NCBI GenBank assembly: GCA_015183035.1
Contig: JACZZP010000015.1
Span: 558,001-622,000, forward strand
Length of the DNA: 64,000 nt
Origin: Meloidogyne chitwoodi
Taxonomy: Eukaryota > Nematoda > Chromadorea > Rhabditida > Meloidogynidae
Direction: 5' to 3'
The notes under the pieces were generated by a model that did not search any database, was not told the origin of the DNA, and was given only the letters and a program-made list of their open reading frames with translations. A program made the position numbers and the translations under genes. Below, piece by piece: positions 1-11,178 of this stretch (within the stretch, counting starts at the first letter, position 1; each line of letters starts with the position of its first letter).

Positions 1-522
1 ACCTGTTGTAGAGGGTACTGGAGAACCTCCAGTCGAGGAAACAACAACAACATCTGCTGAAGTGACAACAGAAGCACCTTCTGGAGTTAGTATGGTAATC
101 ATTGTTGCCGGAGTTGTTGGAGTCATAATATTGTTAGTTTTTACAATAAAATTATTATTATATTTTATGTAATTTTCAGGCTTGCTGTGATTGGCGGCGC
201 AGTTTGGTTCTTTGTTCTCCGCGGCAAGGGTGAAGAGGAACAAGGAATGGAAATGGGAATGACTGGTGCTGGTGGAACTGTGACAAAAACCAAGGCTGGC
301 ACTACCGTTGGAGCAACACAAGCCAAGACTGGTGGAATGACTACTGTTGGAGGAACGCAGGCCAAAACAGGAATGGGAACAACAATTGGAGGTGCCACGT
401 CTAAAGCTGCCGGAACAACGAAGGGAGGGGCAACATCGAAAGCTGCTGGGACAACAAAGGGCGGTGCCACATCGAAAGCTGCCGGGACAACGAAGGGAGG
501 GGCAACATCGAAGAAGAAGTGA
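1..522 (+). CDS. Single-pass membrane protein with Gly/Thr/Lys repeat tail (3' end only)
   Basis: Two exons are visible: 1-132 (open at the window edge) and 180-522, joined over a 47-bp GT-AG intron (133-179) with continuous phase. The upstream part is Pro/Glu/Thr-rich (PPVEETTTTS). It is followed by a hydrophobic helix made across the junction (about MVIIVAGVVGVIILLAVIGG, then AVWFFVLRGKG), and then by a cytoplasmic-looking acidic stretch (GEEEQ). The tail holds repeats: three near-identical GGATSKAAGTTK units preceded by looser KTGGMTTVGG units, ending in SKKK. This is the topology of a type I membrane protein with a repetitive basic tail, but I do not recognise the family and the ectodomain lies outside the window. 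The splice and the stop (TGA 520-522) are secure; the function is unknown. Confidence 0.7.
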
Positions 523-1683
523 TGGGATGATGAGTGAAAAGTTGAACAAGTGATAATGTGATATAGACTTGATATATAAATAAACTAATAAATAATTACC
601 CCTATTTTATTTAAATAATTATGTATAACAAATGTTCTTCTCTTTTCCTTTCTCTCACTTGCAATATACATACCTATATCTCCTTATGTTCTTATGTCTT
701 TAAATGTAAATACCTCTATCTATATTCTGTAAATATATATATGTGTACTTTAATTTTATATACTTGTTTTGGTAAAATTAATGGCTCTACTTCACTTTAT
801 GAGTCCCATCGAACATTAAGAGTCCAATCGAACATTAGGAGTCCAATGAAAGTTTATGAGTCCAATCTAAACTTTATGAGTCCTATCAAAATTTATGAGT
901 CCAAACAAAAGTTTATGAGTCCAATAAAAATATATGATTTTTCGTCAATTAGGCAGAAGTGGGGAGGACCTATTTTATAATTCCAACACTTTTAAATATT
1001 AACAAATTATATGCCATTCGAAAGAGCTCTTCGGGCTTAGTAGAATGAGACCAAAATATTCTAAGTTGGGCAAATTTGAACAAAGTTATACTAATTGAAG
1101 CTTAGTTAATAAAACTTTTTGAGCAGCCTCGGTAAATCCTAAAATGGACTTACTCCCCTCTACTATTTTTCAATTTTCAAGGACCTATATCCTGGCTCAT
1201 AGTTATTTTTGCGAGTAGAATCTATTATCATTCTACTTAGCTCGACGAGACGAATAGAATAGTTATATTTTTTTCGCCGAAAATAAATTTTTCAAAAAAT
1301 AAAGTACCTGACAAAAAATCATAGTTAAATAATTTCATTGGACTCATAAATTTTGATAGGACTCATAAAGTTTAGATTGGACTTATAAATTTTGATTGGA
1401 CTCATAAACTTTCATTGGACTCCTAATGTTCGATGGGACTCATAAAGTGAAGTAGAGCCAAATGGTAAATAACCAGTTGATGTCCTACCTGTCCGCAAAG
1501 AGAATTCGCTCGTTTCTTTCCTTCTCTTGCATTTTTGGCGTTAGGAGAAGTGCACGCTTATTTTTCCTGTACACTGTAATATGCCTTTTGGCACTTGGAA
1601 AGAAAGAGATAAAATAATTAAAATTAATTAATAATAAAGTGAAAATATATCTATTTTAAAAGTGACTAAAGATTAATAATCAA

Positions 1684-1836
1684 AGTGTTATGTCCGTATA
1701 CTTGAGAAAGTATATGAGTGAATGAAAATGAACTATTAGAGGGTTGGATGGTGGCACAGTCGGTTGTGCTCTGGTTTGGGCTCATTCCACGATGGTTCGA
1801 TTCCATCTCCCATCCACATTTTTCCGCAACATACGA
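1684..1836 (+). repeat. tRNA-like (SINE-like) unit 1 inside the long-TIR element
   Basis: This about 153-bp unit contains an A-box-like stretch (GTGGCACAGTCGG) and a perfect B-box-like GGTTCGATTCC. GGATGG (1746-1751) and CCATCC (1810-1815) could close an acceptor-like stem, and GATGG/CCATC closes a T-arm. The anticodon arm does not fold properly, so this is a tRNA-derived or tRNA-mimicking Pol III-type sequence and not a normal tRNA gene. The next unit follows directly as a head-to-tail copy. Confidence 0.65.
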
Positions 1837-1987
1837 AGTGTTATGTCCGTATACTTGAGAAAGTATATGAGTGAATGAAAAATGACTATCAGAGGGTTGG
1901 ATGGTGGCACAGTCGGTTGTGCTCTGGTTTGGGCTCATTCCACGATGGTTCGATTCCATCTCCCATCCACATTTTTCCGCAACATAC
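1837..1987 (+). repeat. tRNA-like (SINE-like) unit 2, direct tandem copy
   Basis: This is a near-identical direct copy of the preceding unit, starting AGTGTTATGTCCG and ending CGCAACATAC. The acceptor-like GGATGG is at 1899-1904 and CCATCC at 1963-1968, with the same A-box- and B-box-like sequences between. The few differences from unit 1 lie mostly in the AATGAACTATTAG/AATGACTATCAG stretch upstream of the tRNA-like part. Confidence 0.65.
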
Positions 1988-2316
1988 AAATACAATATCT
2001 CCTTCCTCCTTTATGAAATCAAGCGTCCTCGCTTGTTGCTTGTCTTCTATAACAATCACTGAACTCAAGTTTGGAGAGCACACAGAAACAAACCCTTTTT
2101 CGTGGAATTATGCCGCGCCTCTTGCGTCTTATGCATTTTCTCTAGCCCATCACACCTCAGGCTTAATTTTATTCCCGCACACAGCTCAGGACATTTCCAC
2201 AGGGTCTTCTCCTCATTTCGCAACAGTGAAAGCTTGTCAAATCATCGCAACATTTGAAGGTTCGCTGATCTCCTCTCATGCAATGCCTGAGCGGGTCGTG
2301 GCACCATTATTGTGTT

Positions 2317-2467
2317 CGTATGTTGCGGAAAAATGTGGATGGGAGATGGAATCGAACCATCGTGGAATGAGCCCAAACCAGAGCACAACCGACTGTGCCA
2401 CCATCCAACCTTCTGATAGTCATTTTTCATTCACTCATATACTTTCTCAAGTATACGGACATAACAC
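2317..2467 (-). repeat. tRNA-like (SINE-like) unit 3, inverted copy
   Basis: The same about 150-bp unit in opposite orientation, so units 1/2 and 3 form an inner inverted repeat around a 329-bp spacer (1988-2316). The acceptor-like complement pairs lie at 2338-2343 and 2401-2406. Its antisense translation (ESNHRGMSPNQSTTDCATIQP-like) is the kind of spurious peptide produced by tRNA sequences. Confidence 0.65.
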
Positions 2468-2825
2468 AAAGAACATAAATTTGTGACAACCTTCTCAACT
2501 ATATTTCTAGAAGATCAGTTGGATAACAACCTTTTAGTGGATTATAGAAGAGATAAAACCAGTAAAAGGATAAATATTTAGATAATTCAGCTTCTGTAAT
2601 ATGTCTCATTTTACGGACAATTCTGAATCTTAATCACTTTATTATTAATTAATTTTAATTATTTTATCTCTTTCTTTCCAAGTGCCAAAAGGCATATTAC
2701 AGTGTACAGGAAAAATAAGCGTGCACTTCTCCTAACGCCAAAAATGCAAGAGAAGGAAAGAAAAGAGCGAATTCTCTTTGCGGACAGGTAGGACATCAAC
2801 TGGTTATTTACCGAGCCAAATTAAT

Positions 2826-3284
2826 TATAATTTGTGTTATTATTGTATTAAAAAATAGTAAAATAAAATAATATAAAAATTAAAAATAATTTAAAAATAT
2901 CATTTAATTAACTATAAATTTAGGGACAATAATTTAATAGGTAGTATATACTTTCTTTTTCATCTAAAAATTATTTTCACATTTTTTCGTTTTCCTTTTT
3001 TTATAAAAATTTTAAAAAATGAAACAACGGATACGCGTGCAAAACAAAAGCACAATTAAATAAATATATATTTATTTTAATAGAACATTAAAATAAGAAC
3101 AAAATATTATTAAAACATTATTTTTAAGAAAATGAAATTAAAACAATGTTTTGTTTAATTATTTATTGTGATTATAAAATACGCAGAAAATTTGTATATT
3201 TATTAATTTTAATTGTTTTCATACATTCCTATATTAAAAAATAAATAAAATAAATAAATTGTCTTCTCTTAAAAATTAAAAAAG
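2826..3284. other. Intergenic, AT-rich
   Basis: This stretch contains long A/T runs between the transposon cluster and the start codon at 3285. I see no gene, RNA or repeat here; it presumably contains the promoter of the cysteine-rich gene. Confidence 0.6.
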
Positions 3285-4184
3285 ATGATTAAATATTTTA
3301 TTTTTCCCTCTATTTCTGTTCTATTTTTATTTTTTTTATCTTATCTGCCAAGGCAGACAGAGGCCAATGGATGTGTTTGTTGTACTGGACCTTGCTGTTG
3401 CAGGTTATTTTATTTTTTTATTCTTTTATTTTTAAATATTAAATTGGCCAAATGAGTGGGGATTTTATCCAAAATTGTGTTATATGTGTAGGTAATATTT
3501 TGGTGAAATTATAACGGAGTATTTTAATTTTTATTTAGAATTTTTTTAATTTTTACGAATTATATTAATTTTTAATTCTATAGAAGATGTTTTTTAATTC
3601 TAATTTTATTTTTAAATACCCAATAATATACAAATTTAACATTTTGTGTTTTTTAATAAATTTTGAAAATTTAAAATAAAAACATTTTTATTTAAACATT
3701 TTTATCTTTTTTAAGGCCTTGCTGTTCTTGTTGTCTTTGTCATAAAGGTCCACTTTGTATAAGGTTTTTTATTAAATTTTTAAATAATTTATTTTAAATT
3801 AATATTTTTTAGACTTCCTTGTACTTGTCCTTGTTGTTGCAAATGGTTTAGTTTATTTTATTTTTATTTAAATAAAAATACTTTTTTTAATAAATGTGCT
3901 AATAATGTTATTTTTTTATAAAAATAAAATATTTTTTACAAAAAAAAAATTTATTTTTTTTTTAATTTTCAGTTGTGGGTGTTGTTGTTGTTGTCCACAA
4001 TCATGTTTGTTTTTGTTTTTTTTTTAATATTATTTTTTTTAAAAAACATTTATTAGGTCTTTCATGTTGTGGGCGACGGAGAAAGAGAAGTAACCGTAAT
4101 TTAAGAGAGTTTTTGCCAAAAACAAATTGTTATCAAAAAAGTAGTATTGATGAATTATTAATTACAAAAACTATATTTTATTAA
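3285..4184 (+). CDS. Small secreted cysteine-rich protein (119 aa, five exons)
   Basis: Exons 3285-3403, 3716-3763, 3813-3845, 3973-4004 and 4057-4184 join in phase. The N-terminus is a long hydrophobic signal peptide (MIKYFIFPSISVLFLFF...) with probable cleavage near TEA-NG. It is followed by a very Cys-dense core spread over tiny exons: CVCCTGPCCC, PCCSCCLCHKGPLC, CTCPCCC, CGCCCCCPQSC and LSCCGRRRKR. The C-terminal 35 residues are basic, then neutral and nearly Cys-free. The pattern could bind metal or form a disulfide-knotted secreted peptide; it does not match a metallothionein I know, which would lack a signal peptide. Exons 2-4 are only 48, 33 and 32 bp and each junction splits a codon between repeating CC units, suggesting growth by exon duplication. 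Structure good, function unknown. Confidence 0.75.
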
Positions 4185-5424
4185 ATTAAAAAATACATAA
4201 TTATTTAATTTTTTTAAATAAAATTAAAAAATGTTTTAGAATATAAAAAATTTTTTTTAAATTAAATGACATTTTATAAAATAATTTTTAGAGGTCAGCA
4301 TGGGAAAGATCCCGGTCTGAATTTTACGAGATTTCTAGTCCCAAATCCTGTTTTTTAAATCCCGACTCGGGATTCCGGTAATGAAGATTTTTCCGATCTC
4401 TACTTAAAACGGTTTTTTGTCATTCACTTTTGTTGGAATTTTTCTAAAATTAATTTTTTTAATCGATTTTTTAACGTTTTTTGTTATGGCCATTCAATCT
4501 TTTTTTTCATTCGATTGTTTTCGACATAACAAAAATATTTAATAGAATTATTGCTGCAGAGGAGAGAAGAATCACCGGAAAGAGGGGATTCTTTTTTTTA
4601 TTTTTTTTACAATTTTACTTCTTCTCTTCGAAGGTCTCCATTCAGTTAAAATTCTTTCCCTTTTTCTTCTTCTTTACAAAAAGTGATAGATTTTATTTAA
4701 CAAAAAAGCTGCTAGGCAGTTGTTAGCAGATGCAAAAGCAACAACAACAACCTTTTTAATATAAAAGCAGCAAATCTCTAACACTAAACCGCCCCCATTT
4801 CTTTTCTTTTTCTTTCTTTTCTTTTTTTACTTCCAACTTGATCTCTCTTTCAATATCCACATTTTTTTCTTCTTAAGAACTTAACAAACAATAATAAATA
4901 AATAACCAATTTATTTATATATTTCTTTTAAAGTATAAACATTCCACTCTAAAAAATATAATATATTTATTTATTACTTTTTCAACTACTTAATTATATA
5001 TTTAAGAGATTTTTAGTCGCCAAACGTTGTTTTTAAGAGTCTATAACAGATAGAACGACAAACATTTTTCTCTTTTATTTTCTTTACTCTGATCACACAA
5101 AAATATATTATTTATTTAACTATTTAACTCTAATCGACTGTTTTTAAAAATAAAAGAATTTAAGTAAATATATAATTTTTTTTATATTGTTTCTTGGAAT
5201 TATTAGAATTTTTTTTGAAAGGTTTTTAAATAAATAATAATTTTAAACCTAAAAAAACTTTTATTCACTTATTTTTGAGTAAATTTGTTTAAAATCATAT
5301 AATTTTTTATATTGCAAAATAAATTCGGAAAGAAAATTCTTTTAAATAAATTTATTAAATTTTAAATTATATATTAAGTAAAAAATAAAGTTTTATCTTT
5401 TAATTTTTGTTTGAATTATTTAAT
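4185..5424. other. Intergenic with promoter-like pyrimidine tracts
   Basis: No coding exon is convincing here. The 81-codon frame at 4481-4726 is low-complexity Phe/Lys. A short palindrome-rich patch at 4293-4385 (CCCGGTCTG, CCCGACTCGGG) may be a decayed element. Pyrimidine-rich DNA at 4790-4870 precedes the next gene. Confidence 0.5.
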
Positions 5425-8400
5425 ATGGAGGAAAATAATGAAATAAAAACAACATCAACAAATTCAGAAATAAATAATATACCAAAAGAAAATGGAATTT
5501 CAGTTATTGAAGAACCTTCAATTTCATTAATTTCTAAACCTAGCAGCAGTAATAATAATAATATTAATAATTTATATTCTAATAATAATATTGCAAAAGG
5601 TAAATTAAAAAAAAATAAATTTTTTAATTAATTTTTGTTTTTAATTAATTCTTCCTCTTCATCTTAAAATTTATTTTTTAAAATTTTAATTTAATATATA
5701 TTAGATTGTCTAGTTACATTAGTGATTAATTGGATTATTCAAAATTAAATTTACTTTTGGATCTTGTCTGGTTTAGGTACATACTAGAGTTATTCACGGT
5801 AAGGTAATACCGCGGTAAAACCGGTATTACCGCGGTAAAATTAGTGAATTACCGTTACCGTTTACCGTACCGGTCGATTTTCAAAAAATCGGTAATTTTT
5901 CGGTAACGGTAGTAAATTACCGAAATTATCGTTACCGTTACCGGAAAAACGCAAATGAATAACTCTAGTACATACTGCTATATTAGCAAGAAAATATTGT
6001 GCACTCAAAAAATGGACAGAATATTTTCTTGTGAATAAATGGGTGTGTACCTAAACCACAATACAAGTCTCTATTTTCTTTTTATTTGCTTAAAGCAAAA
6101 CTAAAAAAAGAAAACCTAAAAATCAAAAACAAAATACTCGCGTTTAAATGGGGTGGAGAGAAGAAAATGAAATTTTTTTTATTTTTTTCAGGCGATGATT
6201 CGAGCGATGAAGATCCAGCAGAATATTTACGCGATTTACGTCGACGAGTACAATTCAAAGACAGATCCCAACGTCTTTTAGATGATTCTGATAATTTATT
6301 TAAATCAATTAAAAATAGAAGAACAACGACAATATCTTCTCCTTTAAATAATAATTCTTCCTCAACTTCAACTGTTGGTCCTTATTCCCAATATTTGGAA
6401 AAGAGAAGAAAAAGTGGAGATTCTACAATACAGGATAGAGCAGAAAGGACATTTATTCGCAGTAGAAGATCTTTAAGTCCTGATAAACAACAAATTGTTG
6501 GAATTGAAGATGCTTCAACGTAATTTAAAAATTTATTTAAAATTAAAAAAAATTAAATTAATTTAGAAGTCGTTATTTACTTCACACACCAAAATTTCCT
6601 CGTATTGACTTTGATGATTTGTATACTGAAGAATTGGCAGATCGAAAACCTGCATGGCATCAATTAGAAGAAAGTGTTAAATCTTCATATAATAAAGTAT
6701 TTAATTAAATTTTCTTTATTTTGAGCTTAATTAAAAAGAGGATTAGATTAATTCGAAGAGTTTTGAAGTTCTTAGTTGAAATTAACTTAAAGTCCAATTG
6801 TGTAAAATTTGTGGCAAAATGTCTATTTTTCTTTTAATGACAAATTGTCTTCAAGTAGAGAAATATTTTATCTCCTACTTTTAGAAACTGAAAATCTGTT
6901 AATATCTTTTTTTCTTATTCTAGCCTAGAGCAACTGCTGAACGACATAGACAATTAAATGAATATCAAGACACACAACTTAATCATTTAGAATTTAATCG
7001 TGCCCGTCGCCGGCATCAATCAGCAGATTTACCATTTACTGAATTAACACATTTGGACTCTGAGAGTTTTCTCCCTAGAGCACCCAGTTGGATGGCTAAT
7101 GATGCAATAGCTCCTAGAGGAATGTCAAAACTTGTAAATTCGTCTGGGAGTGGTTAGTTGGGATTTTTTTCTAAATTTATTTAAAAATTGTTTTTTTATG
7201 ACCATATTGTGCTCCTCATCTTAATAAAACTCAAGGAATTGAAAGACCAGAATTAAATCGATATAACAGAATTGCTGATGATGTAACAGGTTTATAAAAC
7301 TCTGAAATTTTATTTTTTTATTTTATCAACTTTCTTTTAGCCCGTCTTTTAAAAACATCAATTTTGCCTGAATATATGAAGACAATAACAAGCAAAGAAT
7401 TTCGCAGTGCTCCTTTTCCTTCTGCAGGCAGTTCATCTGAACAATTCGCATCTGAAGATGAAATGCTTGTAAATTATTTTTGTTAATTTTGTAAAGTTTT
7501 TAAATTTTTAGTTATCAATTCCAAGAGCATATTACAGCAGACCTAACAGAGACGACAAAGATTACTTTGATTTTGATCTTCAACATTCTGTTGATATGTA
7601 AAATATATTTATTTTTTGATTTTTTAAAATTTATTTTTTTCTTTACAGGTATCGCCGCCCAGAGGGAAAATACCTCCCAACACCGTAATATTTAATAAAC
7701 AAAAAATAAATTTAAAAAAATTTATCAGACCTCAACATTGGGAAACAAAACTTTTAAATGAATACAAAGCAAAGGGAGAAGCACCACTTTCTGGTTATAT
7801 GTTTACAAAAGGGCCAAGTGATTACAGAGCTGCTGGAACTAGTTACTTAAGTGCAGCATTGCGGTAATTAAAACATTAAATGAAATGGAAGATGAAATCT
7901 TTTTAAAGTCAAATTTATAAACTAAAAATCTTGAACCGAATTACCTAAAACACCAAAAAATATTTTTGATAAATTATAAAGTCTATCTGGAACTTAAAAG
8001 TTTAGGTATCCATTTATTCGTAAGAAAATATTTTACACCTGACACTGACTTTATGATAAAATATTTACTTGCGAATAAATGGGGTGTGTACCTAAACTAA
8101 TAATTTCCGTCTATTTAATCTAAATTCATTTGATTATTAATTAAAAAATATTTATTTCTTTTTAAGAACTCCAAGTTTTTGGGAGCATCGTTTTGCTCAA
8201 CTTGGTAATTTTTTTATTATCCAAACTCAAAATAATTTAATTAAAAATTTGTATATATTTAGGTGCTGCAGCAAGAGAAGCAAATCATGTAACACATGAA
8301 AGCTTGGAAAGGTTATAACCTTGACATTTTATTATTTTTAATTAAATTTAAATAAATAAATTAATCTTTTTTTTAAGAAATAGACCTCCACCCAGCCGAT

Positions 8401-8462
8401 TTACAACATATTCAGATCCGAATTTTGAAGATTATGAGGATCCACGCGCAGATGACACTTGA
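5425..8462 (+). CDS. Unrecognised 490-aa hydrophilic protein, 12 exons
   Basis: Exons: 5425-5599, 6192-6519, 6567-6696, 6924-7152, 7236-7289, 7341-7468, 7512-7597, 7649-7684, 7729-7863, 8167-8204, 8263-8311, 8378-8462; all phases fit. The first 60 residues are Asn/Ser-rich. An acidic/basic stretch follows (DDSSDEDPAEYLRDLRRRVQF), then Arg/Ser-rich sequence (RSRRSLSPDKQQ). From exon 3 on the sequence is complex and looks conserved: RYLLHTPKFPRIDFDDLYTE, RHRQLNEYQDTQLNHLEFNR, and a C-terminal block rich in Trp/His/Arg (HWETKLLNEYKAKGE, TPSFWEHRFAQLG). No signal peptide or membrane helix is seen. The many short in-phase exons argue strongly for a real gene, perhaps a cytoskeletal or scaffold protein, but I do not recognise the family. 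The start ATG is the first in frame before the Asn-rich region; the exon 5 acceptor (TCAAG) is the weakest call. Confidence 0.75.
5774..6056. mobile_element. Hairpin MITE (TTATTCGCAAG family), copy in intron 1, interrupted
   Basis: The ends TAGGTACATAC and GTGTGTACCTAAAC, and the inner arms AGCAAGAAAATATT and AATATTTTCTTGTGAATAAAT, mark a member of the short hairpin family found about nine times in this window. It is split by the hAT-like MITE at 5785-5967. It lies in intron 1 of the gene at 5425-8462. Confidence 0.7.
5785..5967. mobile_element. hAT-like MITE nested in another MITE
   Basis: The terminal repeats TAGAGTTATTCA and TGAATAACTCTA are flanked by a perfect 8-bp duplication GTACATAC (5777-5784 and 5968-5975). 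The TAGAG start and the 8-bp duplication are typical of hAT superfamily MITEs. The interior is made of CGGTAA/TTACCG palindromic units. Confidence 0.85.
8002..8097. mobile_element. Hairpin MITE (TTATTCGCAAG family), intronic copy
   Basis: The left arm TTAGGTATCCATTTATTCGTAAG pairs with the right arm CTTGCGAATAAATGG, followed by GTGTACCTAAAC. It sits in the intron between exons 9 and 10 of the gene at 5425-8462. Confidence 0.75.
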
Positions 8463-9576
8463 TAAAATAATTAAAATAAATATATCTTTTTTAATTTTAA
8501 ATGAAAGTTAATATTTTGTTAATATTTTTTAATAAAAATAATCAAATTATTTTTATAAATTTTAATTAAATTTCAAAAATCATTTTAGAAGAAAAATTAT
8601 TTTTTTACCCAAAAAATTTCAAAGTACTTATATATAATATAAAAGAAAAATCAAATTCTAAGAAAAAATGTTAAAAAATTGAATATATTCATACCAAATT
8701 TAAATAAAAATGTAAATATAAAAAATAGTCAGAAATTAAATAAACAAATAAAAACAGAGCAAAAGAAAATGGGGAGAAAATATGGGAAGGATTAATATAA
8801 AATATTTAAATCGAGTCAGATGCACCGAAAAAAGGGAGAGCTTATTTTATATAAAATATCATAAAAATCAGTATTGCCTTATTTAAAAAAATAAACTATT
8901 CATACTATGTAATTACTGAAAAAAATTTTTTACTTTTGGTTTTGGTGGTAATTCTGATCAGAAAAATATTTGCGGAAAAAAAGTTGTTTTAAAAAAATGC
9001 AAATTTGAAATTTCTGCCCATAATTTAAAATAAATTTTTCAAATTTATTTTCCTTATAATTTTAACAAAATTTTTAATCAGAGAATAATTTCAATTATTT
9101 ATATCATCAAAAAACATTAAAAACAAGCTATTTATAAATTATTTAAAAAAAAAAGGCAGAGATGGCTGAATGTTTAATTTTATTTTTAAATAAAAGGAAT
9201 AAAATATAAGCTAATATTTTTTTAAAAATTATTTTTAATTATTAAAAAAATATTTAGTCAGTAGTTTTAAAAAAAAAATAAAATAAAGAAGCACATATTT
9301 GACAAACTTTAAAAGAAATAAAAATAATAATTTTTAGAAAGTTTTTTTTTCGAATAATCTTTTTAGTTTTTTCTATTGAAAAAACACGTTAAAAAATTTA
9401 ATTTAAAGATATTTATAAAAAATCATAAGCTTCACTTGTGATTATAAATAATAAATTTTGAGTTAATTTTGTCAAAAAGAAAAAAATAAAGCGCAAGAGA
9501 ACAAACTATTTTTTATTTTCCCAATCAAATAGCTACCATAAAAAACAAATGTTTTATTTTTTATTTTAATTTTAAT
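8463..9576. other. Convergent intergenic region
   Basis: This AT-rich DNA lies between two convergent stop codons (8460-8462 on + and 9577-9579 on -). It would hold both 3' UTRs. I see no further gene or repeat. Confidence 0.6.
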
Positions 9577-11178
9577 TCATTTACTCGTGCTTTCCCCTAC
9601 TCCATCCAAAGGTTCAGGCGTTGTTTTAGTTGAAGAATTATTACTGCTGTCACCATCATTATGACCTCCATTCTTCCGGAATTTTGAGTTTAACCACATG
9701 GCAAAACATCCTGTTATTGAAGAGGAATTACCACCACTTTTACTTTCTAAAAAAAGAATTTAATGAGAAAAGCATGACAAAATGATTTTTGTGAGTTAAT
9801 TAAATTAATTAATTTAATTTTATGAAGAAAACTATGTAAACCTTAAAACAATATTGAAGGGAAAATTTAAAAGTATGTTTTGGTTTAGTTGGAAAATGCT
9901 ATGCTTATGAGGAGAAGTCGAGGGTTCGATCATGGGTGTGGAAAGTCTCTATATTTTTAAGAAAAAATTTTATAAAAAATTATTAAATCGGGAAGAGCTA
10001 AAAAAAGATTTTTTTTATTTTTGAGGTTTAATATACTTAAAAATGAACCTTTCTTTTTCCTTTCCCGTTCAACACTTTGAGTTCGCTTAGATTTTTTCTC
10101 ATCATTTTTGGCATTAACTTTATTAGCTGATAATACATCGTCATGACTGGAACGATGTGTAAAGGGTTTTGATGATTTCTTTGTTGCTTCAATTTTACTT
10201 GAAGATTGAGTATCCAAACCTTTATTCTTTTTATTTTTAATTTTTGCATCATTTTTATCCTTGACAGAAACTTGCGCAGATGAAGAACCTTGAGCAGCAG
10301 ATAATTCAACTCCTTTAATTATCAAATAAAAATAATTTAATTACACCCATGTTAGATTAATACAATAAATAATTTTAATAATAAACCTTCAACAATCGAA
10401 TCCAAAGGTTTACGTAAAGAAGCTAAAATTTTAATTTAAAAAAATTATATGCTAGGTACAATTTAAAAGAAAAAGTTTCTAGATTCTATTTTCTTTAAAT
10501 TCTTCTTATTAAAATAAAACCTGAACTAGTAGAATATTTTGGCGGTGTTTTAGCTGAAGGAATTATCATAACAGCATTATTAGTTTGTGTATTTTGAAAA
10601 GAAGTAGCTAAAACTGTATTTGTCGGTAGATTTCCAATACTTTGAGAATTTCTTGATCTAGAAGCGTTTGCAGCAGTGACTAAATGCGTATTTGAAGAAA
10701 CGGCTGTAGAAGATGACTAAAAATATTTTTTTAATTTAGAGAGAAAACTAAATAGTCAAGTTTTGAATATTATAAAATTATAAAAAAAGCCCCTTCTCAA
10801 ATTTTTAAATAACAGGTAAGTAAAGTTTTTTTTTTATTGATTTAGCATCATTAGATATTTAGCTAGACGTGTCGCATCTAATGATGTCAAAAGTAATGAG
10901 ATAAATAAAATATTTGAAAAATTAATAACAATTAAAAAAAGCCTTATTCTAAACAAAAATTAAATAATTTCCACTCCCTGTTTCAATTAAAAAATCATTA
11001 CCACATGTATTGCATTTCCATTTGCAAAATCTTGTAAGCTTTGAGCTCTAGAACGAACTAAAAATTTAAAAAAATAATACCAAATATACTAGAATAAAAT
11101 AAAACCATTTTTTATTCGAGATGGCAATGGCTGTGAAGGAAATAATTTCATATCTTTTGTTACTATTGGAGCTAACAT
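9577..11178 (-). CDS. Ser/Lys-rich protein, 268 aa, unrecognised
   Basis: On the minus strand: exons 11106-11178 (ATG), 11002-11057, 10521-10716, 10387-10422, 10037-10312, 9577-9746 (TGA), all in phase. The sequence is low-complexity: an N-terminal segment with SRIKNVRSRAQSLQDF, a long Ser/Thr/Asn region, then a strongly basic region (KNDAKIKNKKNK, KKSKRTQSVERERKKKGSF) that could be a nuclear-localisation or RNA/DNA-binding tail. A short aromatic block near the C-terminus (ITGCFAMWLNSKFRKN) is the most distinctive part. No enzyme motif or membrane helix is seen. It converges with the gene ending at 8462. Real gene likely; function unknown. Confidence 0.65.

Larger units (their letters stand above)
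1464..2812. mobile_element. Long-TIR non-autonomous transposon nested in the foldback element
   Basis: Terminal inverted repeats of about 178 bp (1464-1641 and 2635-2812) begin GGTAAATAACCAGTTGATG. They are flanked by a perfect 9-bp duplication GAGCCAAAT (1455-1463 and 2813-2821), part of which is the end of the older host element. Long TIRs plus a 9-bp duplication resemble Mutator-like (MULE) non-autonomous elements; that class is an inference. The interior holds three tRNA-like repeat units and no convincing protein: the 203-codon frame at 1875-2486 reads across these repeats and is not a gene. Confidence 0.85.
783..2817. mobile_element. Foldback-type inverted-repeat transposon, split by a nested insertion
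   Basis: The left arm begins GGCTCTACTTCACTTTATGAG at 783 and the right arm ends with its complement, GTGAAGTAGAGCC, at 1459. The last five bases (GAGCC) are duplicated at 2813-2817 by the nested element at 1464-2812. Both arms are built of about 20-bp degenerate tandem units of the type TTTATGAGTCCAAT (right arm: the complement, 1333-1459). After removing the nested element the 8-bp target duplication is perfect: AAATTAAT at 775-782 and at 2818-2825. A second member of the family lies at 56820-57210. The 8-bp duplication would suit a hAT- or Merlin-like mobilising enzyme; no coding capacity is seen. Confidence 0.85.

Noticed and set aside
621..980. 119-codon frame on the plus strand
   Set aside because: Its second half is the degenerate tandem repeat of the foldback element and its first half is low-complexity.
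1746..1815. A functional tRNA gene
   Set aside because: The A- and B-box-like parts and the T-arm are present, but the acceptor has an extra base and no anticodon arm forms.
1875..2486. 203-codon plus-strand frame and two overlapping minus-strand frames
   Set aside because: They read across the tRNA-like repeats of a transposon; the peptides are translations of repeat units, not a protein.
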